From positions 8,740,501 through 8,804,500 of the forward strand of contig WPIO01000001.1 in assembly GCA_009760855.2 (NCBI GenBank): DNA of 64,000 nt, read 5' to 3'. Below, one piece after another: positions 1 through 11,344 of the stretch (position 1 is its first letter; each line of letters begins with the position of its first letter). Source of the stretch: Cristatella mucedo. Its lineage: Eukaryota > Bryozoa > Phylactolaemata > Cristatellidae. A program made the position numbers and the translations under genes. The notes under the pieces are model-generated. The model was not told where the DNA came from. It worked only from the letters and a program-made list of their open reading frames with translations, and did not search any database.

Positions 1-435
1 CCCAGCCGTCTAGGCACTATAAATCCTGGCCTGACCCACAAGCCCTAACGTGAAAGGCTCTTCAAGAGTTTCTAGAATTGGTACGGTCCCAAGGGCGACT
101 TCTCTCTGAAGGTGCTAAGGCTATGCTGATCGGCAACTAGTCGCTAATTGGGGAATTTGAACCAGCTGTCAGGCACAGACGAGTACTGGCCGAGTGAAGA
201 TCTCCTAAACCAATCTCTCACCAGCTGAGGCCCCGGAGAAAACGCTACAGCTACACACTCGTAAACAAGCTCGGCTAATTGGCACAAATTTACAATTTGC
301 CGAACGAATCAAATCACAGCCCTGTAAGTCGTTTGGAATAGCAATCACTCACGGTCCTACTCAGAAATAAAAGTGAACAGGTAGAACTCAAGTAGCTACT
401 GACTCCGCGACGTACGAGATCGATTCCATAGTAAT
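1..435. other. No recognised feature
   Basis: No open frame of note and no match to the other repeats of the window, apart from a weak resemblance near 30-80 to the SINE D body (the word AGGCTCTTCAAG). Confidence 0.5.
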
Positions 436-3400
436 AGACTCACAGTTCTGTAGTAGCAACCTAAAATTTGAGTCCTGTGAGGATCAAGTTGTGCACGTGC
501 CCATGTCATGCTAGCGTCTTACTCCGTCAATGTAGTAATTTGTCCATGGTTATGGCAGAGGCTTCAGCTAGCAGAAGAGTGTGAGCTCTCTGTTTAGAAT
601 TAACGTTTAATAGGGGTAGCATATGTTAATCTGACAGCCTGCAGCAGCAGCTATCAAAGGAAATATCTACTGATGGTAGTTTGCAAGCTCAGCTAGCACC
701 CATAATAAGGTTACAATGAAATTCAAAAACCTGCTTGGAAGAAGCATGAAATACAATTGCTCTTGTGCAAAGCTTATAATCAAAGTAGGTGACTTGTATA
801 ACCTTTAATATGCAAGTCTCGCCACATGCTAATCCACCCATAGAGAGTATTATCCCCTGCTAGTTCAATTGGCTGATCTGAAAAAATGTTCGGACATTGT
901 CATTCGGACATCGTGTTCAGACTTTTTTGCATAGCGCCCTAAAAGAACTTAATCTCGATTCGGTACCTCCACATATGCTAGAGCCCACGACCTCAGCATT
1001 GAATACATTCACCGTGGCCTTGGTTGAGGCTAGCACCGTGTATGATCCTCATTAATGTTCATGCGTTTAACATTTTCTAAACCACAGCTTAACTTTTCGA
1101 AAATGTGTCATGTCCTCATTAGCTACCGGTTTAGCAGAGCAGCCAGATAATATCTGCCTCCTTTTGGAACGCTAAGCGACTCTTTGGAAACACCAACCTT
1201 TACTCAGTTGTGTCCCATACTCGAACAAATGCCGTCCTGCAGCTGTGCCGTCACTTACTCGAACTATGAAAATTCACATAGAGTGAAGTAGCAGACCTTT
1301 GAAACTGCGATTCGGACTCTGAGCAGCTGGTTTGGTTTAGAAGCTGGTGTCCCTCGGAGCATCCAGATTATCATGTCAAGTTACGGCAGAAAGAGGCGAA
1401 ATGCTACACAATGTTGTTAAAAAGCACTGTATGCTAACCACTCGGCTTGGGCGAGCCTCTCTAATGCGGGCCGTGTACGATGGTTACTCAGGTAACCACT
1501 CTGCCATACACACCAATTCAGGGTTGTTCTTTGTTTTCACACCAATCAATAACGGTTGCTGCAAGGTAGGCATTCCGGTGTCAAATGTGCACACTTAGAT
1601 TGACCCCCGACAACAGCTGATTAGCATATTATTCCCATAATTCCCCACCCTACAGATCGATTTCAGTTCTCGAAAGTCGGAAGCTGCCACAGCTAGCGTT
1701 CTGCCAATGGTACGGCAGTTCCTCTCAACCTTTGGGCCCGTCCCTCGTTTGGTGCTCAATTAGCAGCTAAAGTGCATCGGGTTAGTTTTTGAAAGCAATT
1801 GGTGTCCTTGGATGACTGCACCAGACCGGAAAGACCGGATGGGGCACAAAGGCCTCGTCTCATTTTCGGGTAGGCTAGGATTGAGGCCTTTATAATACTT
1901 CTGACTTAACACTCATGGTGTGGGGCGCCGAGCTGTCAATTTGAATAGCATTTTACCGGCTCGCTTCGTACAAGCGACCCTCGCGAGTCTTACCACCTAG
2001 GTCACAGTCCATTAGCTAACTGTTATTTTATTTTCTGAAAACACTCATTGCATAATTCTCTCGTTAACTTGGCCAGCTTCTCACTACGTACGGTTGCAGC
2101 CTTCGGTGCCACTTCACAGCAGACTGCTATGGCAGTGCCGTACGACAATCGACCGAATCGGTGCCGTAAAGATGCAGTGTCTGCCAAAGGTATCGAACTT
2201 GTATGTGACAGCAAGCTACCGACAACTCCCTACTGAAAGCAGGTTAATTGCCGTACAGACAGTAAATGTGAGACATGGCTTACCTGAAAATACTGTCAGC
2301 ATCAAAATCAGAACGGCAGCACTCATCTTGCGACTCTTAGGTGCACGTCAAGACGAGGGCCTGACCAACTACAGTCTGAAGTACATTAAGTGTCAAATTG
2401 CTTCCAGGATGTAGCTCTCTAGCCTTGAAGCGTCATCTTATTGGCTGTGGGGGTGGTCTGCCTGAGTATAGAAAAGGCAAGCAGTCAATCAAGAGGTCAT
2501 GGGTCATAGAGCTTCGACTGACTTGCCTGACACAAGGTACTCATTGGTAAGTCATTGATTGGCACCAGCCTCGGTTGAATATCTATAGTGCTCGGTAATG
2601 CTCGTACAAGGCTCATTTCCTACTATGCCCCATGTTCTGCACTGTGCCTCTGTTGCCACAGTTACAGGTTAAACTGTTCTTAAAGTGCCTGCAGTGGCAG
2701 GGTTTTGCATGGCTTCCCTAGTTAAAGGTGACTAATAGATCATCTCCAGCCTGTACTCCGAGAGAACCCATATGCTTGCTGCCTATCTGGCATAGTGCCA
2801 AATGCTTGAAATCTTACTCAAGCGAAATCTTGAAACTGGGGCTTTATAGTCAATCGCCATACATCCTTATAGTAGGCACTCGTAACCTGGAGAAAGGATT
2901 ATGTCCAGACGGCAAACGTTCCAGGAGAATGACCTACTAGCCTAGACGAGGCTGGTCTCAGCTCTTTCTAGCCAACCTAAACTCTTTAATTTTTTGAGTT
3001 TCTTAACTTGACACAAGCTTGCTTGACGGGTGCAGAGAAATGCTGGTGGTGATTGTGTTTGGTAGACTATTCGCCTCCTTATTTCGCTTGACTTACAATT
3101 TAATTAACGTACTTTCAAGCTTACAATTTGTGCCACGGCGACCCCGATAGCTAGACGATTACTCTGTATAACGGAGCTAATTATTATTCCGTGACTTGGT
3201 ATTAGCATGCATTGTGGATGCCTCGTCAATCCTTTCGAAACTTTCGTCTACGCATAACTTTGCTAAGAGAATAGTCTATTCACAGGTGAACAGTATATAA
3301 TCGCTTAAAATGACCATCAATCATTGGCTTTGAAACTTTAAGGGCAGCGAAATACCAAATGATCCTTTCCGTGATCTAGCTGATTGTTTTTCTTGCCTCG

Positions 3401-3460
3401 TTGCCAGTAAGATGTGCACGAACTAAGAATGTATCCCATGAGAAAGGATCCTTTATCTAT
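436..3460. repeat. Paralogous segment, copy 1
   Basis: This segment matches 21252-24760 in the same orientation. Aligned blocks by eye: 436-900 with 21252-21720, 930-1340 with 21741-22190, 1465-1760 with 23110-23410, 1945-2420 with 23410-23835, 2425-2540 with 23845-23935, 2618-2900 with 24188-24470, and 3140-3460 with 24470-24760. Copy 1 has about 180 bp (1762-1945) that copy 2 lacks. It contains a SINE C at 930-1035 and ends in LINE A coding remnants. No gene was recognised; the short frames at 2023-2414 are not conserved as protein in copy 2. It may be an old segmental duplication or two copies of a long repeat. Confidence 0.8.
930..1035 (-). mobile_element. SINE C (tRNA head, LINE-type tail), decayed
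   Basis: Read on the minus strand, a tRNA-like piece with a degraded B box (GTCGTGGGCTC) leads into a tail with the hairpin-forming GAGATTAAGTTCTTTT block and GGGCGCTAT. The same insertion is present at the equivalent place in segment copy 2. Confidence 0.6.
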
Positions 3461-4119
3461 GTACTTTTAAAAATCCGGTCCCAGTCTAGAGCCACTTTCA
3501 CCCTGTTAAGCTTGTCCATCCTGTCCTCATCTCGAAGTCGGCCTCGCACTAAAGAATGGGCACCGTCCACATCCAGTCTCTACAGCTCTCTTCTGAGATG
3601 CCTGGATTCACTGCTGCCATGAATAACAAATATTTTACATATGTGCATTGCCCCAGGGTTGGTTCCCGAATCTGTCTAACAGGCTCTTCCAAAGCCACTC
3701 ATTAAGCAACGTGTACCACGAGAATTAAAACAACTTTTGCCCAATCTGTCTCTCTATGGTCGTTTTACTAAAGACACTGGAATGAGTCATGTCAGCTCAT
3801 TTAAACTATTCAATTCAAAACTTCAAACTGGGCAAGTAAGTTCCAGTCAAAATGTAGAGCAAATCACTCCACAAAGTAGTCACTGCACCGAGTGTATAGC
3901 AATCTTCTCTATAATGAAGATACTTAGGTGGATTCTCGCCGCTCGATCTGCTCATTCTCTAGCTGAAGTTTGGTGCTATGAATCATGCAGTCCTCATTCA
4001 GCATTCATCTTATTGCCTAGGCATCACAAGATCGTGTTTTTTGCAGCAAATGTAAAGCGCCTAGAAAGAGATTGAGTTCTCTAAGGGTGCTTTTTCAAGT
4101 GCATTATTATTATTATTGG
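3240..4119 (+). mobile_element. LINE family A (CR1/L2-type) fragment with internal deletion
   Basis: The region 3300-3420 matches the reverse-transcriptase N-terminal region that at 6840-6970 reads Asp-Leu-Ala-Asp-Arg-Phe-Ser-Ser-Phe-Phe. The region 3650-3960 matches the fingers region at 7200-7440. Then the frame jumps to the family A 3' end (4036-4119): AAATGTAAAGCGCCTAGAAA, a hairpin block and (ATT)n. The catalytic palm and the C-terminal part are missing. The reading frame is broken. The left part overlaps the end of the duplicated segment. Confidence 0.7.
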
Positions 4120-4800
4120 TACATTTGTTGCAAATGAAGCACGATCGAATGGTTAGTGGTAGTATGCTCAATAAACAACAAGAATATGATGGCTAGGGGT
4201 GACATACACAGGGTCAGCATGCAAGTATGGTTAGTGGCAGTATGCACAGTGTCAGCACTTATAAGGATGTAAAGGGCGAATCCCAGGGACCCACTAAATG
4301 CTGTGAGAAATAGATGCGTTTTTATTTTCTTTTAAAATGTGGACAAGTCAGGAGATGTCGTGACAAGGGTCGGGAGTGAGTTCCAGACTTTGGGAGCATA
4401 CCCACTAAATGCACGGTCTCCAAAGGATTTGAGATTTGTATGAGGTTTGAGTAAACAGTTAGATTCCGAAAAGCGGGTGGTATGGTGCTTAGCATGGTGG
4501 GGTGTAGATCTGATAGGTTGGCTGGAGCCAAAGAATGAAGGGACATAAAAGTGGGTGACAAAACGTTAAAGTCGACCACCTGCTTGACTGAGCTGCTGAG
4601 TTTTGCACAAGCTGTAAGCGGCTGAGTGCACAAGCCGGTAGACCTGCACGTAGTGAGTTTCTGAAGTCAAGACTAGATGTCACAAACGCACTGACCAATT
4701 TAGATGTGGTATCCCTGTCTAAACAAGCCCGAATTTCAGCAATGCTGTGTAGCTGAAAGTAGGCAGACTTGACTGGGGAGCTGATGTGGTCGTTTAATTA
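4120..4800 (-). mobile_element. LINE family A fragment, 3' half
   Basis: Minus-strand copy whose 3' end abuts the 3' end of the plus-strand copy at 3240-4119, so the two lie tail to tail. It encodes decayed C-terminal ORF2 sequence (Ser-Leu-His-Ser-Leu-Ala-Pro-Ala near 4545, Leu-Glu-Thr-Val near 4415) and the family 3' UTR with the CATGCTGACACTG and TGCTGCCACTAACCA words. The 5' truncation is near 4800. Confidence 0.8.
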
Positions 4801-5185
4801 CAGCCAACAAAATTAAAATTCTTCTTAAAAACTGGGATAATAGTATGCTAAGCTCATTATAGTTTTACTCGATCCTCACTCTAACTTGTTCCTTCGCAAG
4901 GGATTTCCGAGCTACTAAATGAATTGCCATTGGTATCGGAAAGCTCTTGACGAACAGACAGGCTGGCAAGCAGAAGTGTTGCATGCACTATTATTGAGCC
5001 AGCACTGACGCGGGAAACCACCGAGTAATATAACATGACTCAGCCACAGCAACAGCAACATTAACTGCAAGGGAAATACCCTTTCTGCTAGGAAGTCATT
5101 GAGCTAATCGGAGCAATGCAGCTGCTTGTCAGCCCTCATGCAACCCTAATTATAAGGGAAACCCCCTTGCTGCTAGGTAATTACT

Positions 5186-6205
5186 GATTTAAACCGTCGG
5201 AATCTGCTGCAGCAACTGAGAAACTGAATGCTTGCCTTGCCGATATTCGATCCTGGATGTCGGAAAACTTCCTGAAATTAAATGATGATAAAACCGAACT
5301 GCCGCTCATAGGACACCTTAAGCGTGTGGCTGGGCTAAATGGCTTTGCTGTTCTAATAGGTGATGCTATTGTGCGACCTTCACCACGTGCTCGTAATCTA
5401 GGTGTCGTGTTCGACAGCTGCCTCAATTTCAAAAGCTTCATTCAGAAGACTGCCTCTACAGCTAGCCGATCCCTATCCAAGATTAGAAGCTGTCTCCCAC
5501 AGTGGCTTGTGAAAAATTTAACTAGCTCTTTAGCTCTGTCTCGGCTTGATTATTGTAATTCCCTTTTGGCTGGGCTACCAAAGAAAGCTATTATGCCACT
5601 ACAGCGGACTATGAATATGGCTGCAAGGCTGGTCTTCAAGTCCCAACGGTTTGAGCACGTGTCACCTTTGCTGGAAGAGCTAGGATGGTTGCCGGTTGAG
5701 CAAAGGATACAGAGCAAAGTTCTTACGCTGACCCACAAGGCCTGCCACGGCTTGGCTCCTTCATACCTAGCTGAACTGCTGCATCAGTTTCAGCCTGTTC
5801 GCACCCTCAGGTCCTGTGTGGACAATAAATTAGCTGTCCCATTCCTCCGCTTAAAGACAGTTGGCGACAGAAGCTTTAGCTCTGCAGGTCCTAGACTGTG
5901 GAACTCGCTTCCACAATACTTACGAAACGACATCTACTCTCCAACTGCCGACTATGGCACATCTTTTTCAGCGGTCCTGAACTGCTACTTCTATGCTACT
6001 CACTACCTGAACTGCTCTCCTAACTCTGCTATGCTTCCCACTTTCTCTTTGTTGCGTGAGACGAAGTCTGTTGGCTACCGAATGCGTACCGAAAGCCGCT
6101 TGGGCTGTGAGTGAGCTATACAAAACTCTCCTGCGTAACACCCACATGGTCTTTGTGACTTTGTGGAGTTACTAGCTGAGATACATTACATTACAACTAC
6201 CCGGA
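5186..6205 (+). mobile_element. LINE family B (CR1/L2-type), 5'-truncated copy with intact C-terminal reading frame
   Basis: This is the best-preserved retroelement frame in the window. It is open from 5189, just after a TGA at 5186, to the stop at 6112-6114; the first ATG is at 5257 (285 codons). Motifs numbered from that ATG: Leu-Asn-Asp-Asp-Lys-Thr-Glu (8-14), Leu-Gly-Val-Val-Phe-Asp-Ser (48-54), Leu-Asp-Tyr-Cys-Asn-Ser-Leu-Leu-Ala-Gly-Leu-Pro (97-108), Ala-Ala-Arg-Leu-Val-Phe (122-127), Gly-Trp-Leu-Pro-Val (143-147), His-Gly-Leu-Ala-Pro-Ser-Tyr-Leu (164-171) and Leu-Trp-Asn-Ser-Leu-Pro (214-219). These mark the thumb and C-terminal end of a CR1/L2-clade ORF2. The catalytic Tyr-Ala-Asp-Asp lies just upstream of the truncation and is absent. 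The 3' UTR ends in ATACATTACATTACA near 6200. Confidence 0.9.
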
Positions 6206-6484
6206 GTGCTCTAACTCGTTATCTTTTGTAAGATCGATCTAAATCAGGTGGGAAACAGAACAAAAAAAGGCAAAGGTCCGTGTTGGCTTAGATTGTAACT
6301 GCATCTCCTTTCAGGTGCTTATATTAGCTTAGGCTGACCTCTGCTTTAAGCCATCTACTACTTGAATGGCATGCACACGGACAGACAAAAGTTCATGACC
6401 AGCTGCTGGTCAAATCTCGGAACTGGTCACTCACTCGGAATTTTGTGCAGTGTCTTTTAGAATATTAGACAGCAATAGATAGAT

Positions 6485-6670
6485 TTGCCCAAAGGTCTTA
6501 GGCCAGGAGTAAGGTGCTACTACTCACGACCAAGGCTGCGGTTTCAGCTCCAGCTGCAGGCAGTCCTGTGTAGCCTGCTGCAAGCGAATAACAGCCGCAA
6601 AGGCTCTTCTATCGCTATACAAATGAGGCTGTTTAAATCAGCAACTCTTTCCATTACTTTAGCACGTCAA
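6485..6670 (+). mobile_element. SINE D (tRNA-headed), decayed
   Basis: A tRNA-like 5' part (GTAAGGTGCTACTACTCACGACC, with a degraded B box GGTTTCAGCTCC, both split over 6500-6560) is followed by the family body words CTGCTGCAAGC, AACAGCCGCAAAGGCTCTTC and GAGGCTGTTTAAATCAGC. The same body follows a perfect B box in the copy at 9510. Confidence 0.6.
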
Positions 6671-6689
6671 GCGCCTTTTAGGCTTCCGT

Positions 6690-8750
6690 GAAACTGAACA
6701 TACCGGGTTCTCTCAAACTGGAGATGTCGATTCGTTCTCTAAGCTACACGTATCAGTGCAGGTTCTTCAACTTGCCAGTCATGCTTCGAGGTACTAGGTT
6801 AACTTGCATATATCAAACCCTTGTTGAACCACAGATGCACAATCCAAAAATGCTGATGTTGACGATCAACCATCTCCTCAACCGCTCCCAGGTTAGCTCC
6901 TTACCTGATGATCCCTGTAACGATCTAGCTGATCGCTTCTCCAGCTTCTTTGTCAGCAACATGGACAAGATCACGGAATCCATCCCTAAGATTGCTGCAT
7001 CCCCCTGGAATCATGTCCCTCAATGCCAACATTCAAGGAGGTCACTAGTGACCTCGCCTTGACGTTCATATCCCAATCTAGGAAGACAACTAGTCATTTG
7101 AACCCTATTCCCACTGTCCTGCCTCTACATTGCATTGACCTGCTGTTGAAATGCATAATTAACATTATAAATATGTCATTGGCCTCAGGTCATGTCCCAT
7201 CACCTTTCATAAAGGATGTAGTCAGGCCACCACTCAAGAAAGCTATACTAGACAAAGAGAACTGGAGCAACTTCTGCCCAGTTCCCTTCGACCGTTTCTA
7301 TCAATGACAGTGGAACGAGTCGTGGCAGACCGGCTGAACTCATACATTTAAACTTCAAACCTTGCTAGTAAGTTCAGGTCCGGTTTAATAGCTAATCACT
7401 CCACAGAGTCATCATTGCTTCAGGTGTGTAACGAACTATCTTTAGGAATGCAGACTGAAATAGAGCATCTCTGCTTGTTTTGCTCGATCTTTCGACAGCT
7501 GTTGATACTATCGATCACCAAGTCCTTCTTCAGCTCCTCTCATCTCGCCTGGGCATAACTGGCACTGAATTGCAATGGTTCAGGCCCTATCTCAGTGGGC
7601 GACTCCAGAGTTTTGATGTCAATTGACAAAGATCATCCGAGGAGCCTCCGAAATTTGATTTACCTCAGGGATCTGTGCTGGGTCCTGTTCTTTTCACGAT
7701 GTATATGCTCACTTTTACCGATGCCATCGCCAAGCACAATCTATGGCTTTCACTTCTATGCAGACGACACTCAGTTGTACCTATGCTCTGATCCCTCCCA
7801 GCCTTCCAGCACGGCCGAATTCTCTTAACTTCCTTGCTGCATGTATTGATAACATCCGCACATGAATAGCAGCACCTTTCTTAAATTGAATGATGACAAA
7901 ACCTATTTATTAGTAGTGAGTAAACCCAGTGTGCTTCAGAAATCAGAAGATCTGACGTGCAAAATCGGCTCTGCCAGACAGAATATCTGCTGTTAAATGG
8001 GCATGCAATTTAGGTGACCTGTTCAAAAGTGACCTTTCATAAGACGACTTCATCAGCTCCACGGTCAAGTCTGCCCACTGTCAGCTACTTGAATTGCTCA
8101 AATTCGGGCTTGTTTAGTCAGGGATACCGCGTCTAAATTGGTGTGTGCATTTGTGACATCACGTCTTGACTTCGTTAACTCACTGCTTGCTGGTCTACCG
8201 GCCTGTGCAATTGAGCATTTACATTTGGTGCTAAAATTTTTCAGCTAGGCTTATCTGTCGTGAGCTTCACAATTGCCAAGTCACACCACTTCTCGCCGAC
8301 CTGCACTGGCTCCTAGTCAAGCAGCTCATCGACTTGAGGATTTTGTCACTTACTTTTAGGTCCCTTCATTCTCTGGTCCCAGCCTACTTATCAGAACTAC
8401 TCCAGAAACACTCAAACAATCATACAACTCGCTGTTCCAACTCGAATAGTTAGCCATATCACGTACGAACCACAAAACCGTTAGAGACCGTGCCTTTGGT
8501 TTGTATGCTCCCAAAATCTCGAACTCACTCCCGAAGCACGTCATAACGTCCTCTGACACGACGACATTTAAGAAGAAGCCTAAAACGCACCTTTTTAGAA
8601 TGATGGGAATATGATGAATTTGACGGGTCTCTGTGATTCGTCCTTCGGGTGCATGTACCTGTTTATGCTGTGCCTTCTGCTTGGGGATGGTACCACTAAA
8701 CATTTGCTAATGCTTTATATGCACCATCTGTAAAGAGCCTAAACCTCATC
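6690..8750 (+). mobile_element. LINE family A, long decayed ORF2 copy
   Basis: This is the longest family A copy. Decayed reverse-transcriptase motifs occur in order: Leu-Ala-Asp-Arg-Phe-Ser-Ser-Phe-Phe (about 6928), Leu-Asn-Pro-Ile-Pro-Thr (about 7098), Ser-Leu-Ala-Ser-Gly-His-Val-Pro (about 7180), catalytic Phe-Tyr-Ala-Asp-Asp-Thr-Gln-Leu-Tyr-Leu (about 7754-7783), Leu-Asn-Asp-Asp-Lys-Thr (about 7885) and Ser-Leu-Leu-Ala-Gly-Leu-Pro-Ala-Cys-Ala (about 8184), then the C-terminal Thr-Thr-Phe-Lys-Lys block (about 8560). Several frameshifts and stops break it into pieces, so it cannot be active. The endonuclease domain is missing; a SINE D lies directly upstream. Confidence 0.85.
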
Positions 8751-9148
8751 CAAACCTTAAATCCTTTGGAGACCGTGCATTTAGTTCATATGCTCCCAAA
8801 GCCTGGAACTCCCTCCCGACCTGCGTCAGAACATCCCCTGACCTGACCACATTTAAAAGGAACCCTAAAAACACACCTATTTAGGACAGTATTTAGTGGG
8901 TCCCTGTGATTCGTCCTTGATGTGCTTATGCGTGCTGACACTGTGCATGCTGCCACTAACCACATTTGCATGCTGACCCTGTGCATGTCACCCCTAACCA
9001 TATTATTCATTTCGTTTATTTTTTCAAGCATGATTTTACTTACCATTCAATGGCATTTCACTTTACAGCAAATGTAAAGCGCCTAGAGAGAGATTAAGTT
9101 CTCTAAGGGTGCTTTATCAAATGAATTATTATTATTATTATTATTATT
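8751..9148 (+). mobile_element. LINE family A 3' end, second copy
   Basis: A fresh match to the family A C-terminal end and 3' UTR begins at CTTAAATCCTTTGGAGACCG and runs through GTGCATGCTGCCACTAACCA, the AAATGTAAAGCGCCTAGAGA hairpin block and an (ATT)n tail near 9124-9147. It directly follows the decayed copy ending at 8750, so it is a separate insertion or a tandem fusion. Confidence 0.85.
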
Positions 9149-9215
9149 AAGAGAGTTTCAGATCTCTGACGGCGCATTACAAATACATTATTATATTGTT
9201 ATTATTATTAGTATT
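9149..9215 (+). repeat. LINE tail remnant with (ATT)n
   Basis: AGAGAGTTTCAGATCTCTGA followed by GGCGCATTAC and ATT repeats looks like one more degraded family A 3' terminus placed after the previous tail. Confidence 0.4.
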
Positions 9216-9509
9216 AATCCACTTAAATGTATCTTCGGTTATATACTAGCACGGTCTATTTAATTTCATTTGCAAAAGTTGCAAAATTTTGGATCCCCTG
9301 ACGTTTGGTATTCAGGGTTTTGTGCTTTCTACTGCAGCTGCCTCTCTACAAATTCGCACGACTGTACTCTGCCTCCCGAAGTTCCTTGCCGATTTAGACC
9401 GAGGGCTAATCTGTTTTACGTATATAGATCCATTTGCCAGCGGCTGAAGACGGTGCTATGTTGCTACTAATGACGTGATGACATTGGGACTAGTCGTGAT
9501 GGCACATTC

Positions 9510-9665
9510 TCTAAGGTGGTTGCTTTTCATGACCTCAGTCCCGAGGTGGTGGGTTCGAATCCTGAGTTGCCTGATACTTTATCGCTGCTGCAAGCCGTGG
9601 TGATATCCGTAAAGGCTCTTCAGTCGTTATACTAAAGAGGCTGTTCAATCAGCTAGAGTTTTCTA
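9510..9665 (+). mobile_element. SINE D with intact pol III B box
   Basis: A tRNA-derived head with a perfect B box GGTTCGAATCC at 9552-9562 is followed by the body words TATCGCTGCTGCAAGC, GGTGATATCCGTAAAGGCTC and GAGGCTGTTCAATCAGC. The same order is found at 6485 and, inverted, at 24001, 35915 and 60350. Confidence 0.75.
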
Positions 9666-9669
9666 CGAA

Positions 9670-11080
9670 GAGGCGGATTCCCATGCAGATGACAGACATT
9701 GGGGCGAAGGATGCATCTCTACAGTTCTCTCCCTAAGGGTGGGAGGCAGCTCAAATTGTGTGTTACTTACTGGGCAAGGTATTTACGGCTGCTGAGTTAA
9801 TACGCTAATGGGTTAATACTTGAGGTATAGCTTAGGCAATAATTTAAGCTAATTCGATAAGCATAACGACAATAAGTTAGCCACTGGTCGATTCCCGAGT
9901 CCGATCATGAATTCCAGAACTCGCTCGCTCACAGTTCTTACAATGAGTGCAATTGTGCGGCTGAGGTTTTTCTAACAACTCTGCTGCCAAGCTAGGCGGC
10001 CGTAGAAGCCACTAGTGGGAAACCCATGCCAACTCCGTCAGAATGTAGCCAGCTCCTATGCACACTCGTACATGTCCTCGAGCGATCGCAGCAGTTACCT
10101 GCAGAAGTGGTCATCCACTCTCTTCCGCTAGCTTTAGCTCCAATTTCAATTTCTTGGCAACGCTGCCTCACTTCTTAGGACTCGGTTCGTTAACTGAGCC
10201 ATAGCTGTCAAGAGGACTCTGTAAGTCAGCCACGTTGCACATAGTATTTGCAACGTCCGAGTGAAAGTTAACTGAGTGGCTTTTACTTCCGCTTAATGTA
10301 AAATCGTACGGTATATTAGAGCATATTATACAAGCCTATTTTGAAACCAAATGACGGGAGCTGCGTGCAAAATATCCGTAAGTCAGTGAATGAGTTGATT
10401 ATGAGAAATATCAAGTGTTATTTTCCCACCGTCGGCGGATTGCTAGCTTCAGGTCTTCGTGCACATTGCATGCATTTTGCCGATACCAGAACTACTAAGG
10501 GTTTCGCGGTTCAATGTTTATCTTCCCAGTTATGCGATATGATTTGCTACGGTGAGCTCAAATCCAACCGATTGCAAGTTTGGATTTTGTTAATCAGGAT
10601 GTTTAGCAGCTTGGTAAATGCCTGTAACCAAAGGCTTTGATAAGATGAGTAATTTGTATTCCATTTTTTACCTGACGTGAAGGCACGTGTGCTAAGTCTG
10701 TTTTTATATTCAAAATTGTTCACTCGTTAAACGCGGCTTACAACCCTTCTTTATTTCTAGCAGTTTTTCTTCATTTGATATCCGAGTTAGTATTTATTCA
10801 GAGTTGAATGGTGCCTAGCGTAGAAGGTTTCAAGATTGGTGTCATATCGCAATTTTTTCATCAAATCCGAACCGCAGGATATTTCTTGATAACTACACCG
10901 TCTGACATAGTGCTTATTAGCTCAGGGTTAAGAAGCGACCGACCTAGTCTCCTTTTGTTTACGTTCTCTGAGTGAGCAACGTTCTGACTACTATCTCGTG
11001 TAGAAGGCCAGCACACTTTTTCTTTCGATTGCAAACTCACCATCAGCAGATGCCTTTTTTTACTACTCGTTTCACCATGA
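9670..11080. other. No recognised gene
   Basis: Unique-looking sequence. The open frame at 10341-10640 (99 codons) has no recognisable domain, and no splice or codon pattern supports it. Confidence 0.4.
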
Positions 11081-11084
11081 TTGG

Positions 11085-11340
11085 TGCTCCCACAATGTAA
11101 CGAAATGTAATATATAGCCATCGGTAACTCCAAGTAGCCGCAAAGACCATGTGGGTGTTACGCAGGAGATTTTGTATATCTCGCTCACAGTCTAAGCGGG
11201 TTTCGTTGCGTATTCGGTAGCCAACAGACTCTATCTCACCCAAAAGAAAGACAGTGAGAAGTATTGCCGGTTCGGGAGAGCGGTGAGGTAGTTAGCAGCA
11301 TGGAAGTAGCAATGCAAGTAACTTTCCATTTAGATAAAAG
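11085..11340 (-). mobile_element. LINE family B 3' end
   Basis: Read on the minus strand this gives the C-terminal Ser-Val-Gly-Tyr-Arg-Ile-Arg block (near 11225), the words CTGCGTAACACCCACATGG and TTGGAGTTACCGA, and a degraded ATTACATT tail near 11095-11110. It is 5'-truncated near 11340. Confidence 0.8.
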
Positions 11341-11344
11341 GCGA

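Noticed and set aside
9552-9562. Perfect B box, considered as a functional tRNA gene
   Set aside because: No full cloverleaf could be drawn and the flanking body recurs at five or more places, so it is a SINE.
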